Assembly: GCA_937924805.1 (NCBI GenBank)
Contig: CALDTZ010000006.1
Location: 1-64,000, forward strand
Length of the DNA stretch: 64,000 nt
Source of the DNA: an uncultured Saprospiraceae bacterium
GTDB taxonomy: Bacteria > Bacteroidota > Bacteroidia > Chitinophagales > Saprospiraceae
Direction: 5' to 3'
Below are positions 37,947 through 46,445 of this stretch, one piece after another. The translations under genes were made by a program, and so were the position numbers. The stretch's first letter is position 1; each line of letters starts with the position of its first letter. The notes under the pieces are model-generated. The model searched no databases and was not told the DNA's origin. It worked only from the letters and a program-made list of their open reading frames with translations.

Positions 37947-38887
37947 TGAAGAATTTTACAAAAACATTTGACTGTAGAGAATTTCATTTCGACAGCTCTA
38001 TAATGTCATATGCAGGTATAATGCATAGGCTTGTCGAGGAATACAGATTAAAGTTTAAAGCCTATTTGTTAGAAAGCAACTCTATTCCACTCGCACTAGA
38101 ATACATTAAAGACCAAATCAATGCACTTAGGTACAATGCAGGCACAAGAGACTTTGATCGTACCCAATATGCTAATATGGCAAAAGAACTAGGTGTTAAC
38201 CCTTCCAACTACCTTGAATCCATTATTAATTTGGAGGAAAAAGACACCCCTTTTAGTAGGTTTATCCACTCTATTCATCGAGACAACTATTTAGAAAAAT
38301 ACAATGCTGATATAGTTTATGATTACCTAGACGAAAGCAAGGTATTTACTGGAAAAATCAAGAAAGTAGAAAATCCTGAGCAAATCATTTCTGAGGAATT
38401 ATTAAATCCTGAGCATCACGAACAAGTCTTTGATTATAGCTTCCCAGAATACATTATTAAAGAATTATTGGATTATGTTCATATTAAGACATATTTATCG
38501 GCTTTGGACAAACTAGATAATATAGTTGACAACATCATTCCAAATCCGATTACTAGTCATGTTCCTAATCCTAGCCCTATGTCACAACCACAAAGTTTAC
38601 AAAAGGATAAAACCCAACTTGAGGGTTATCAACTAGCATTTTTATTATATCTCTATGTCAAACAATTTGGGATTGATAGTTTGAAGAACTCTCAATATGT
38701 GTTTGCCTCTTACTTTTTTCAATTGCTATATGGAGATTTAGGTGAACTTTCTAAACAAGTAGCGAATGATCTATCCATGAATGAAAGTGATAAAAAAACA
38801 CCTTCGCTTTTCTTAAAGAGATTAATAGGAACACACCGCTATCTCCTGAATCAAGTCCATTCCTTAGAAAATGGTATGAGAAAATAA
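37946..38887 (+). CDS. Unknown island protein, frame broken at an A7 run
   Basis: A 313-residue reading frame that starts within the integrase stop (TAATG), so the two are translationally coupled. I do not recognise a family. The protein is hydrophilic and helical, with LAFLLYLYVKQFG near residue 233 and a FASYFFQLLYGDLGELSKQVANDL stretch. After codon 284, at seven A (38792-38798), the coding signal moves to the -1 frame, which stays open to 39165. The last 29 residues of this frame are then probably not native. The complete product would be 406 residues. Either an indel in the A-run or slippage explains it. Confidence 0.6.
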   Translation: MKNFTKTFDCREFHFDSSIMSYAGIMHRLVEEYRLKFKAYLLESNSIPLALEYIKDQINALRYNAGTRDFDRTQYANMAKELGVNPSNYLESIINLEEKDTPFSRFIHSIHRDNYLEKYNADIVYDYLDESKVFTGKIKKVENPEQIISEELLNPEHHEQVFDYSFPEYIIKELLDYVHIKTYLSALDKLDNIVDNIIPNPITSHVPNPSPMSQPQSLQKDKTQLEGYQLAFLLYLYVKQFGIDSLKNSQYVFASYFFQLLYGDLGELSKQVANDLSMNESDKKTPSLFLKRLIGTHRYLLNQVHSLENGMRK

Positions 38888-39165
38888 AAGGTCAATCTCT
38901 AGATGACATTGTAAATCTTCCTGACAGAAAAAACAAAGAATTAGAAACTAGTTTTGATGCTGTAATTAGATGGTCACAAATAAAAAGACGAGGTGGATGT
39001 GCATTCAATTTAGCTAAGTCAGAAAAAAAAGGATGGTCGTTCAAATCTAAAGAATTTAATCAATGTTTATCCAATCTTAAAAAGACCTATCCCAAATTGA
39101 TGACAGAAAATATCATTAAACAATCTGACTCTTTTAAGGCTGATTGCCTAGGTTTTTACATTTAA
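38797..39165 (+). pseudogene. Continuation of the preceding gene in the -1 frame
   Basis: Open frame of 122 codons that begins at the A7 run and runs to a TAA at 39163-39165. It has no start codon suited to a separate gene. Its amino-acid make-up is that of a real protein (AFLKEINRNTPLSPESSPF, FDAVIRWSQIKRRGG, FKADCLGFYI). It joins smoothly to residue 284 of the upstream frame. Treated as the C-terminal part of one gene split by a frameshift. Confidence 0.6.
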
Positions 39166-39251
39166 TTTTCAAGTTTTTCTAAGGTATAAGGTATCACCTC
39201 GACATACCTATACCCCAAGTCTACTATTGCAATTATTAACAAATGCGATAG

Positions 39252-39575
39252 TTGAATTTAGAGGAAAAAATACAATCATTACTCATACCTCTTGTTAAAG
39301 AGGAAGTCACCAATCAGTTAGATGGTTTGGTTGATGGGATATTGTCATGTCTCCAACGACCTGAATTTGAATCTTGGGGAAAATACCTCAACTATGACCA
39401 AACAGCCAAATACTTAGGCATTGGAAAATCAGGGTTAAAGAAAAGATTAGCTCGATTCGATATTCACCCTTTGATATTCAATGAAAGAGAAAAGGTATTT
39501 GACAGGTACGAACTTGATCGATTGAAAGTAAATGAATTATTAGAAAATTATAAGAACAAGATTGAAAACAAGTAA
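39252..39575 (+). CDS. Small DNA-binding (helix-turn-helix / excisionase-like) protein
   Basis: A 107-residue protein beginning at a TTG (no ATG is available after the stop codon at 39249). The C-terminal half has YLNYDQTAKYLGIGKSGLKKRLARFDIHPLIFNEREKVFDRYELDRLK, the pattern of a winged helix-turn-helix of the MerR/excisionase group used in integrative elements. The N-terminal half is a coiled helix (LEEKIQSLLIPLVKEEVTNQL). It overlaps the next gene by 14 bases. It could be the excision factor or the regulator of the replication-like gene that follows. Confidence 0.65.
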   Translation: MNLEEKIQSLLIPLVKEEVTNQLDGLVDGILSCLQRPEFESWGKYLNYDQTAKYLGIGKSGLKKRLARFDIHPLIFNEREKVFDRYELDRLKVNELLENYKNKIENK

Positions 39576-41043
39576 CAAAATAATACCCTTTTACACCCTA
39601 GAGCTACCTGAATCAGCCAAAGAGGAAATAAGGGAGATATACGGACGTAGGAAGGTGTCCGAGAATATCATCAACATGTACCATGAACATCTAAAATATA
39701 GGATGCTCCGAAGTAGAAGTATTTATGACTATGAGGTCATGGGGTCAACATGGTTCTATGAGGAGGTGAAGGATCGTAGTATTAGCCAACCCGATGAATT
39801 GGCACGATGGTTGGAGGTCAGAACATTTCGGAATGGAACAGAATTTAAAAAGAAGGAAGCTAAACATTACAGATTTAAACCTGACTTTCTCCGTAAACAT
39901 GGTCTAGTAATTAAAAAGATATATGTACCATTAAAAGTATGGGATAAGGGGCATTATTCGCCCTCGCCAATCGAAAAAGGAACTAATTACAACATTGATA
40001 GAATCGAAATAGACCTAAACCTTTGGTCAATGACCAATACAGATATAGAAAGGGAATTGATGGGGGCTTCCTATGACAGATTTGCAAGAAAAACTAATGT
40101 AAAAGGGGATAAGGTAGAATGTTGGCACAAGAGATATGACTTTGAATTGTCGTACCAGTCAAATGACCACGCCCTATACAAGTATTGGGAAACTAAAGTA
40201 GGTGCATATCGAAAGTACAATAGTCTCGTGAAGTTTAAATACGGGGATAGACTGGCAGAGATTAACCCTACCAATAACAGACTTGACCATAGACTTTTAG
40301 AGTTACCCAAGGAATGTCTCAGATATATTCGGGTGGATGGTGAACCTCTCGTTGAAAACGATCTAAAAAATAGTCAACCATGTCTATTAATGAATGTCCT
40401 CTTTGGTAATTTACAAGTACCTTTCAAGGACTACGGTATAATACTGGATCAAGTTAGAAAAGAGTATGACAATTTGGTGGAATTGGTCGGTACTAACCCC
40501 AAATTACATGAGTTAATTGAATCTACCTACTCAGGTACATTCTATGAAGTGTTACAGCGACTGAGTAGTGAATCAATGACAAGAGATGAAGCCAAAAAAG
40601 CTACAATGTTTGTACTGTTCTCTGAATTTAAACCAAAATGGAATCCATCCGTACAGATGTGGGTAGATAACCACCCCGAATTGTATTGGTTTATTCAGAA
40701 CTTCAAGAAGGGTTATTTTAAAGCCCATAAGGACAATATATTGAGTCAGAAGGTGTTTAGGGTTAAGAAATCGGATAAATCAGCTTATGAAGCATCTACG
40801 AGCTTCCTACCTGTATTGCTGCAAAAGATAGAAGCTATGATTTTCCTAGATCACATACTAATTGATCTATACCACAAGGGAATATTTGCCTTGAGTAAAC
40901 ATGATGCCATCCTATGTAAACGAAGTGATTCGGTCAAGGTAAAAAGGATAATGGAACAACATCTATCAAAATTGCTGGGGGAGAATAGATATACCCTCGA
41001 TACCACCCAAATATGTACCGAGTGTCACAAGCTTGCAGCTTGA
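39562..41043 (+). CDS. Putative replication protein with family-A DNA polymerase-like motifs
   Basis: A 493-residue protein of no recognised family, starting at a TTG that overlaps the preceding gene. The C-terminal half shows three ordered motifs that recall the palm/fingers of family-A DNA polymerases. These are LVENDLKNSQPCLL (Asp267, like motif A), RDEAKKATMFVLFS (Arg341, Lys345, like the O-helix motif B) and ALSKHDAILCK (His447-Asp448, like motif C). VLLQKIEAMIFLDHI between B and C fits the QGxxAD helix region. The N-terminal half (1-250) is basic and has no visible exonuclease motif. A role in copying the island DNA is an inference; a Cys pair CTEC lies near the end. Confidence 0.5.
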   Translation: MKTSNKIIPFYTLELPESAKEEIREIYGRRKVSENIINMYHEHLKYRMLRSRSIYDYEVMGSTWFYEEVKDRSISQPDELARWLEVRTFRNGTEFKKKEAKHYRFKPDFLRKHGLVIKKIYVPLKVWDKGHYSPSPIEKGTNYNIDRIEIDLNLWSMTNTDIERELMGASYDRFARKTNVKGDKVECWHKRYDFELSYQSNDHALYKYWETKVGAYRKYNSLVKFKYGDRLAEINPTNNRLDHRLLELPKECLRYIRVDGEPLVENDLKNSQPCLLMNVLFGNLQVPFKDYGIILDQVRKEYDNLVELVGTNPKLHELIESTYSGTFYEVLQRLSSESMTRDEAKKATMFVLFSEFKPKWNPSVQMWVDNHPELYWFIQNFKKGYFKAHKDNILSQKVFRVKKSDKSAYEASTSFLPVLLQKIEAMIFLDHILIDLYHKGIFALSKHDAILCKRSDSVKVKRIMEQHLSKLLGENRYTLDTTQICTECHKLAA

Positions 41044-41360
41044 TCCCCTCTCAATGAATATTTAGAAATGAGTACTAATACACAGAGCACTTCCACCACT
41101 CACCCCTAGAAGGGGATGGTGGGGGCTACGCACAGTCACCGTGTAACTGAATAGGTTCTACTATACAAATCAATTCTATTGATAATACAGTATATAATAA
41201 TAAAATATATGGGGTATAAAACAGGGTTGTTAAACAGGGTTAGAGAAGGTATATACTCTCCCTACCCTTTATTGTTTTCAATTTTAATAATTTATATATG
41301 TAATTACCTGTTATAGTGTGACTTATGAGCTATTTTATTGCTTTATGGAGTGGTAATTGA
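41044..41360. other. Gene-free stretch after the polymerase-like gene
   Basis: 317 bases without a gene. It holds CCCCTAGAAGGGG near 41103, an AT-rich part with a repeated AAACAGGGTT (41219-41228 and 41232-41241), and an imperfect palindrome at 41236-41268 (AGGGTTAGAGA against TCTCCCTACCCT) followed by a T-rich tract. The palindrome may act as a terminator. The short repeats beside a replication-like gene could also belong to an origin, which is speculative. Confidence 0.35.
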
Positions 41361-41606
41361 CTACCTCCCTGTAGTCCACATGATTTTATCCAAATACCTG
41401 TTATTTCTAATAACCTCAATATTGGGAATTTCCCCTTTAAAGTCCTTTTCGATTTGGTCAATGTGGTTACTAACGGAAGTCAAATAAGAATTGATCTCAT
41501 TGGTATGGTTAATTCTGAATGAATCTAATTCTTTCCTAAATTCAGAATACTTGTTACCTCTGTTTGACATATGGAGATGCCCGAGACGACTGGCAGCATT
41601 TTTCAT
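41361..41606 (-). CDS. Small hypothetical protein
   Basis: An 81-residue protein starting at an ATG 9 bases after the stop of the VOC gene on the same strand. It is charged and helical (NKYSEFRKELDSFRINHTNEINSYLTSVSNHIDQIEKDF), without signal peptide or membrane segment. Probably the last gene of the minus-strand block. No family recognised. A longer plus-strand reading frame over the same bases is not favoured, because it also cuts into the VOC gene. Confidence 0.5.
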   Translation of the reverse strand: MKNAASRLGHLHMSNRGNKYSEFRKELDSFRINHTNEINSYLTSVSNHIDQIEKDFKGEIPNIEVIRNNRYLDKIMWTTGR

Positions 41607-41615
41607 TTTAAATGT

Positions 41616-41984
41616 TCAATCATTAAACTCCCCAAAGTGCCAAAGTACCCCAGATGGATCGTGCATAAAAAACTCTCTGCCCCAATCAAACTGCTTTATT
41701 TCTGTAAATCGAACATATTTATACTTGCCATCCAAGTCTTTGCCATGTAACTCGTTCCAACATTTATCTAAATCATCTACTTCTAAAAAAACCATAGAAT
41801 TATTACACCATTTCTTGACGTAATAATCTTGTAGGTAAAACCCTAAATCTTCATTCAATTTGAAAAGTGACATCTTTGGAGAAAGTACAACTTCTTCAAA
41901 TCCTAGTTCCGTATAAAATGTTCTGGATTCATTATAGTTCTTTGCACCTAAGAATGTTCTAATTGATTTGGCTTTATAATTCAT
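41616..41984 (-). CDS. VOC (glyoxalase/bleomycin-resistance-like) family protein
   Basis: A 122-residue protein of the vicinal-oxygen-chelate fold. It shows the two beta-alpha-beta-beta modules: SIRTFLGAKNYNESRTFYTELGFEEVV and MVFLEVDDLDKCWNEL, ending WGREFFMHDPSGVLWHFGEF, where the DPSG and the final His/Glu are typical. The substrate is unknown. It starts directly at the stop of the MerT-like gene (no spacing), so it belongs to the metal-gene operon. Confidence 0.88.
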   Translation of the reverse strand: MNYKAKSIRTFLGAKNYNESRTFYTELGFEEVVLSPKMSLFKLNEDLGFYLQDYYVKKWCNNSMVFLEVDDLDKCWNELHGKDLDGKYKYVRFTEIKQFDWGREFFMHDPSGVLWHFGEFND

Positions 41985-42416
41985 CTAACAACAATTTTGG
42001 TTTTGTTGAATAGGAGGACAAGCTACTGAACCAAAACTGCAATAAACACAGCAGTCACCCTTTTTTGGTTTTAGAACTGTCTTACAGCTCTTACACCCGT
42101 AGAAGTATTGACAGGCATCTGTAGGCATTGATTCTTCTTGTTTATGTCCACATTCAGGGCATGAAATCGTTGAAAGTAGTTGCACTTGATTTGATTGTAT
42201 TGAAATATTTCTTTTTTGATAATAGAGATATGCTCCATATAACAAGGAAATTGCAGCTATTGCTATAAAGACTCCGCTGAATTGCTCTAAGTCATTCGCA
42301 AATGCCAACATGCTTGTAGCTCCTCCCAACCCAATAATGAGTGCTGGCAACCAACAACAACTTGTAGCAATGATGAATGCAATAATACTTCCTATGATAG
42401 ACTGTTTGTAGTTCAT
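41985..42416 (-). CDS. MerT-like membrane domain fused to a GDCCVxC metal-binding domain
   Basis: A 143-residue protein. The N-terminal part (about 1-70) has two membrane helices with ATSCCWLPALIIGLGGAT, the vicinal-Cys signature of MerT-type mercuric transporters. The C-terminal part has CPECGHKQEESMPTDACQYF, CKSCKTVLKPKKGDCCVYC and CPPIQ, the GDCCVxC domain that in relatives occurs as a selenoprotein. It thus joins a membrane metal-uptake part to a Cys-rich cytosolic metal receiver. The ATG at 42416 (MNYKQSIIG) is chosen, 16 bases after the methyltransferase stop. Mercury or another soft metal is the likely substrate. Confidence 0.85.
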   Translation of the reverse strand: MNYKQSIIGSIIAFIIATSCCWLPALIIGLGGATSMLAFANDLEQFSGVFIAIAAISLLYGAYLYYQKRNISIQSNQVQLLSTISCPECGHKQEESMPTDACQYFYGCKSCKTVLKPKKGDCCVYCSFGSVACPPIQQNQNCC

Positions 42417-42432
42417 TTCTTGAATTTTAATT

Positions 42433-43017
42433 TTAAACCCACCTGCGAACTTTGGTTTTATACGTCTCATATTTCTTTCCAAATTCTCTTAGAAGAAATT
42501 CTTCTTCTAACCGTATTTGTGTATTGACACTTACTGTTGAAAGTGCAATTATTAACAATGTAAAAGCATTTGGCAAGACTAAGAACAATCCTACATTCGC
42601 AATCATAATGCCTAAGAAAATTGGGTTTCGTGAAATGGCAAAGAAGCCATCCGTAACTAATTCAGTTTTATTTTTTTCATCAATTCCAATTCGCCAAGAA
42701 TCTTTCATATTAGTTTGGGCTAACCATATAAGGACTAAAGAAAGTATGAGCAATGCCCAACCGAAATAAACTAAAGTCTCATTTTCCAAATACCAAAATG
42801 GCAATAGATACTCGTGCCAACTAGGAACAAATGCATGAATTGAAACAATGATAAGTTCTACAATAGAAATGAAGCCAAAGACTTTCCCATTATAACCATG
42901 AGCATCATCACCTTTATTAAATGTCAAAGGATTAATATTGGTCTTTTTCCAAAGGAGATAGGATCTCAAAACGAATACTAATAGAAAAAAAATAATAAAG
43001 AATACTAATAGTAACAT
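42433..43017 (-). CDS. Membrane methyltransferase of the isoprenylcysteine/phospholipid (ICMT-like) family
   Basis: A 194-residue membrane protein with about five helices. The conserved cofactor region near the C terminus reads WRIGIDEKNKTELVTDGFFAISRNPIFLGIMI, followed by LEEEFLLREFGKKYETYKTKVRRW, the signature of ICMT/PEMT-like methyltransferases that use S-adenosylmethionine. Such genes often lie in bacterial heavy-metal islands; what they methylate is not known. Four bases separate it from the CDF transporter stop. Confidence 0.85.
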   Translation of the reverse strand: MLLLVFFIIFFLLVFVLRSYLLWKKTNINPLTFNKGDDAHGYNGKVFGFISIVELIIVSIHAFVPSWHEYLLPFWYLENETLVYFGWALLILSLVLIWLAQTNMKDSWRIGIDEKNKTELVTDGFFAISRNPIFLGIMIANVGLFLVLPNAFTLLIIALSTVSVNTQIRLEEEFLLREFGKKYETYKTKVRRWV

Positions 43018-43021
43018 TGTC

Positions 43022-43810
43022 TTATATTTTAAGTATTCTGATCGCTCCTTGTATCACTAGTACAAAAACAACTGTTCCAATGATTAAGTCAGGTTTATTG
43101 GAGTTCATCCAACTCACCAAAAATCCTGCTGTAATTACTCCCAAGTTAATTATCACATCATTTGAAGTGAAAATCATACTCGCTTTCATGTGGGCTTCTT
43201 CTTTGCTTTTCGATTTTTGTAGTAGGTACAAACAAATTCCGTTTGCAATAAGTGCGAAAATCGAAACGATTATCATTATAGAGAAGTCTGGTAATTTTTC
43301 TACTCCAAAAAATCTTCTCAACACTTCTACAAATCCAATAATCGCAAGCAAGATTTGGAAATATCCAGCGAGTTTGGCAATCTGCTTTTTTCTTATCAAA
43401 GTTCTACCAACTGCAAGCAGACTAATTCCATAGACAAAACTGTCAGCTAACATATCCAAACTATCCGCAACTAAGCCCATTGATTTTGAAATTAGTCCAG
43501 TTGACATCTCAATTAAGAAAAAAGAGAAGTTTATTCCAAGCACAGTCCACAGGAGCTTTTTTTGATTTGTGTTTTTCTTAAATTCCAATTGGTCTGTCAC
43601 TTCGGTAGAAATTATTTTTCCTCCCAAATTCAATTCGTTAATAGATTTTTCGATTTGGTCAGTTTGTCCCGTATGAAAAACAATCAGTTTTCGATTAGGA
43701 ATGTCAAAGTCGAAGTATGCAACTTCTAATAATCCATCCAATTTCATTCGGATAAGGTTTTCTTCCGAAGGACAGTCCATTTTTGCAATATAAAAAATCG
43801 TCTTTAGCAT
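43022..43810 (-). CDS. Cation diffusion facilitator-like transporter with N-terminal metal-binding domain
   Basis: A 262-residue membrane protein. Residues 1-75 form a ferredoxin-like domain with YIAKMDCPSEENLI, an HMA-like metal site with a single Cys. Residues 85-262 carry about six helices with the CDF signatures SMGLVADSLDMLADSFVYG (two Asp pairs for the metal) and MKASMIFTSNDVIINLGV. Probably exports zinc, cobalt or a related divalent ion from the cytoplasm. It lies 7 bases after the TonB receptor gene in one transcript. Confidence 0.87.
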   Translation of the reverse strand: MLKTIFYIAKMDCPSEENLIRMKLDGLLEVAYFDFDIPNRKLIVFHTGQTDQIEKSINELNLGGKIISTEVTDQLEFKKNTNQKKLLWTVLGINFSFFLIEMSTGLISKSMGLVADSLDMLADSFVYGISLLAVGRTLIRKKQIAKLAGYFQILLAIIGFVEVLRRFFGVEKLPDFSIMIIVSIFALIANGICLYLLQKSKSKEEAHMKASMIFTSNDVIINLGVITAGFLVSWMNSNKPDLIIGTVVFVLVIQGAIRILKI

Positions 43811-43817
43811 CTGTGCT

Positions 43818-46007
43818 CTAATGTTGATGATTATGTTCTCTGCCGAAAGGTTTTAAATGAACTCCAATGGTAAACACAAACCCATCGGTTGGAGCATAGA
43901 TTTCTTGAAAAATTGGATTTTGTACCGTGCCTAAAACTTCTGGAGAAAATCTATTTTGTCGTCTATCTGTGAAATTCTCAAAATTGATGTAAGGGCTACC
44001 CCAATTAAAATGTTTTTGAATCATCAGCCCCATAGTAATGAAGTCAGAAGTTTCTGTGCCATCAGTTAAAAACTGTGATCCAGTATAATAAGCTTCATAA
44101 CCAATACGCCATTTATCATTTTCATACATTAATACAGTTCCAGCATTATGTTTTGCTGTGAGTGGTTTTTGTGGACTCCCTGCCAAATATCTCAACCGTG
44201 TATCAATGTAGGCATAGTTGATGAACCATCTAAAATCTCTAAAAGAAAACTTTACATTGGTTTCCATTCCGAGACTTTGGACGTTTTCAGGTGCATTTAC
44301 AAATTGAAATTCACTATTCGGAGCTACCGCTAATAATAGGGCATCGGATATTTGTGTATTGTAAAAAAGTTGATTTATCGAAACAAATAGCTCCTCTGTT
44401 ATTGGGGTACGATAATTCAAGTCAAGATTTAGCCCAAATGATTTTTCAACATTGATGTTTTCTCGATCAATGGGTAATATATCTTGAAAATTTAGGGTGG
44501 CTGCTTCCTCTGTAAATAAGTCAGGAATTTTGTAGCCTAATCCTCCACCTAAACGAGTCGTAAACTTGTCGCTTGCTTTCCAGAGTATTGAAACACGTGG
44601 TAAAGGGAATACACCCCAATCTTTGGAATAATCTGTTCTAAAACCAGTTTCCAATATTAATTTACCACTAAAGTCTGTAGTATTGTTTACAAATACCCCA
44701 AAGGTGGTTTGACTTATATCTCGTGGACGTTCATCTCTGTTTTCCTTAAAGGAACTGGTATATACATTAAGTCCTAAAATCCAATCTGATTTATCTGAAC
44801 TTCGAGAGTAGTTAAACTCGCTAAATGAATTTATTTCATCACCGTCAAAAATGTAGTTTGGTAACGATAACTCTCGATTGAAATAAGCAATACTATTTTT
44901 AAATTCAATACTTTGATTATTACCAAAGTTGTTTTGATATGCAAGCTGAGTGCTGAGTCTGTTTGAGATATTATTTTCAAAGTATGTATGTTCTGAACTT
45001 ACTCCCTCATTTATAACATCAATATCACCTCCTTCTCTTTTGTCTGTAGTAGCATTCACGCCAAACCAAAGTGTTGAATTTTCATTTGGATAATAAAATA
45101 GTTTTGGGTTTAAAGAAAGTGAAGTTGTTTTTGGAATGTTCGTAAAATTATCATCATCGGGATTATATGGAGAATTGTAATGTGCTGCTCCGTATAAGGT
45201 ATAGCCAAACTTTTCTTTCCTTGTACTGTAAAAGATATTGCCAGTACTACCACCTGTATGTGTTTGGGCTAGTAGTATATCGAGATCGGGTTCTTCTTTT
45301 GGCTGTTTCGATACCATATTGACTAATCCTGCTATGGCTCCACCACCGTATAATGTCGAGGAACTACCTTTGATAATCTCAAACTGTGCCAGATCAAGCG
45401 GTGGTATTTGATTTATACTAAGACCTCCTGAAAAACCACCATATAATGGAAATCCATCCTTTAACAGTTGGGTGTATCTTCCGTCTAAGCCTTGAATTCT
45501 AATGCTACTGTTTCCACTACTCAAACTTGTCTGTTGTATTTGAATACCTGTACTTTCTCTAAGAACCAAAGAAATATTAGCTGCATTCATTATTGCCTTT
45601 TCTTCCAATTCTTCACCGCTAATAAATTCGATACGTGTAGGTATGTTTTTGATAGTTCGAGTACTTCGAGTTGCCTTTACGGTAACTTCTTCCATTACTT
45701 CACCTTTTGGCTTTAAGTGAAAATGAAAATCATTTGATGAGATTGAGATTGTTATAACCGTATCAATAGTTTCATAACCTATGTAGGAAAGTACTATTTC
45801 GTGTGATCCAATCTTTACCTCTTTAATAAGAATATTTCCATCCACATCCGTAACACTACCTTGATTTGAAGTTTCAATAAATACAGTAGCCCCAATCAAT
45901 GGTTCGTGGGTCTGTTCATCAACTATAGTTGCTTCAAAATCGACATTTTGTGCATGAACAAATATTGAAGGGATTGCCAATAGGGCAATCAATAAGAATT
46001 TTTTCAT
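43818..46007 (-). CDS. TonB-dependent outer-membrane receptor with carboxypeptidase-like head
   Basis: A 729-residue outer-membrane receptor that imports a ligand using TonB energy. Signal peptide 1-19. Residues 22-100 are a CarboxypepD-regulatory-like domain (IVDEQTHEPLIGATVFIE). Residues about 105-230 are the plug (VTVKATRSTRTIKNIPTRIEFISGEEL, IRIQGLDGRYTQLL, GGGAIAGLVNMVSKQP). The rest is the barrel, ending in a His-rich tail KPFGREHNHQH. The His tail and its place between a CDF transporter and a Fur regulator suggest that it carries a metal or metallophore. Related receptors often sit in copper or heavy-metal islands. Confidence 0.92.
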   Translation of the reverse strand: MKKFLLIALLAIPSIFVHAQNVDFEATIVDEQTHEPLIGATVFIETSNQGSVTDVDGNILIKEVKIGSHEIVLSYIGYETIDTVITISISSNDFHFHLKPKGEVMEEVTVKATRSTRTIKNIPTRIEFISGEELEEKAIMNAANISLVLRESTGIQIQQTSLSSGNSSIRIQGLDGRYTQLLKDGFPLYGGFSGGLSINQIPPLDLAQFEIIKGSSSTLYGGGAIAGLVNMVSKQPKEEPDLDILLAQTHTGGSTGNIFYSTRKEKFGYTLYGAAHYNSPYNPDDDNFTNIPKTTSLSLNPKLFYYPNENSTLWFGVNATTDKREGGDIDVINEGVSSEHTYFENNISNRLSTQLAYQNNFGNNQSIEFKNSIAYFNRELSLPNYIFDGDEINSFSEFNYSRSSDKSDWILGLNVYTSSFKENRDERPRDISQTTFGVFVNNTTDFSGKLILETGFRTDYSKDWGVFPLPRVSILWKASDKFTTRLGGGLGYKIPDLFTEEAATLNFQDILPIDRENINVEKSFGLNLDLNYRTPITEELFVSINQLFYNTQISDALLLAVAPNSEFQFVNAPENVQSLGMETNVKFSFRDFRWFINYAYIDTRLRYLAGSPQKPLTAKHNAGTVLMYENDKWRIGYEAYYTGSQFLTDGTETSDFITMGLMIQKHFNWGSPYINFENFTDRRQNRFSPEVLGTVQNPIFQEIYAPTDGFVFTIGVHLKPFGREHNHQH

Positions 46008-46074
46008 TTTTTAAAATTGTTAAATCAGATAATAAAATTCAAGTCTATTGACAGACTATCAAATTGGAAAAGAT

Positions 46075-46398
46075 TTAACAAAAGGCAGGTGGATGCCAAG
46101 TCCCTTCTATATACTCAAATGAATAATTGAGACTATATGGAAACAAATAAGAAGAACATGCGATAATCAAAGGAGACCAAAAATATTGAGAAGGTGGGAT
46201 TGTTACAATTGAACCACAACAAGTACACGTACAAAATGGAGTGCAATCATCTGAATGATTAGAGTGTTCGTGAGAATGTCCACTTTCACTAAGTTCCATT
46301 TTTTCAGAACCGCATACTTCATTCACAACACCATCTGTGCAAGGCACTAAGGATAATGCTAAAATATACATTGATAATATGAATGAGAAAATCTTCAT
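46075..46398 (-). CDS. Small exported Cys/His-rich protein (DUF6660-like)
   Basis: A 107-residue exported protein. Signal-like MKIFSFILSMYILALSLVPCTD, then a His-rich patch SGHSHEHSNHSDDCTPFCTCTCC (about 41-63) with six Cys in the mature part, and a C-terminal TWHPPAF. This matches small DUF6660-type proteins found beside TonB receptors and metal genes in Bacteroidota. Probably binds metal in the periplasm. The ATG at 46398 is chosen over one at 46458 that overlaps the Fur gene. Confidence 0.75.
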   Translation of the reverse strand: MKIFSFILSMYILALSLVPCTDGVVNEVCGSEKMELSESGHSHEHSNHSDDCTPFCTCTCCGSIVTIPPSQYFWSPLIIACSSYLFPYSLNYSFEYIEGTWHPPAFC

Positions 46399-46445
46399 TA
46401 CAGATGCAAAGGTAACAATAACCCCATGCAACTTACTTGCAAAGT

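Noticed and set aside
38888..39251. Possible separate gene between the broken frame and the HTH gene
   Set aside because: The open frame here has no suitable start and joins in the -1 frame to the upstream gene, so it is treated as its continuation.
41491..41823. Plus-strand open frame opposite the VOC and 81-residue genes
   Set aside because: Antisense shadow; the minus-strand frames have family motifs and proper ATG starts.
43017..43433. Plus-strand hydrophobic frame
   Set aside because: Antisense to the CDF transporter helices; hydrophobicity mirrors the real gene.
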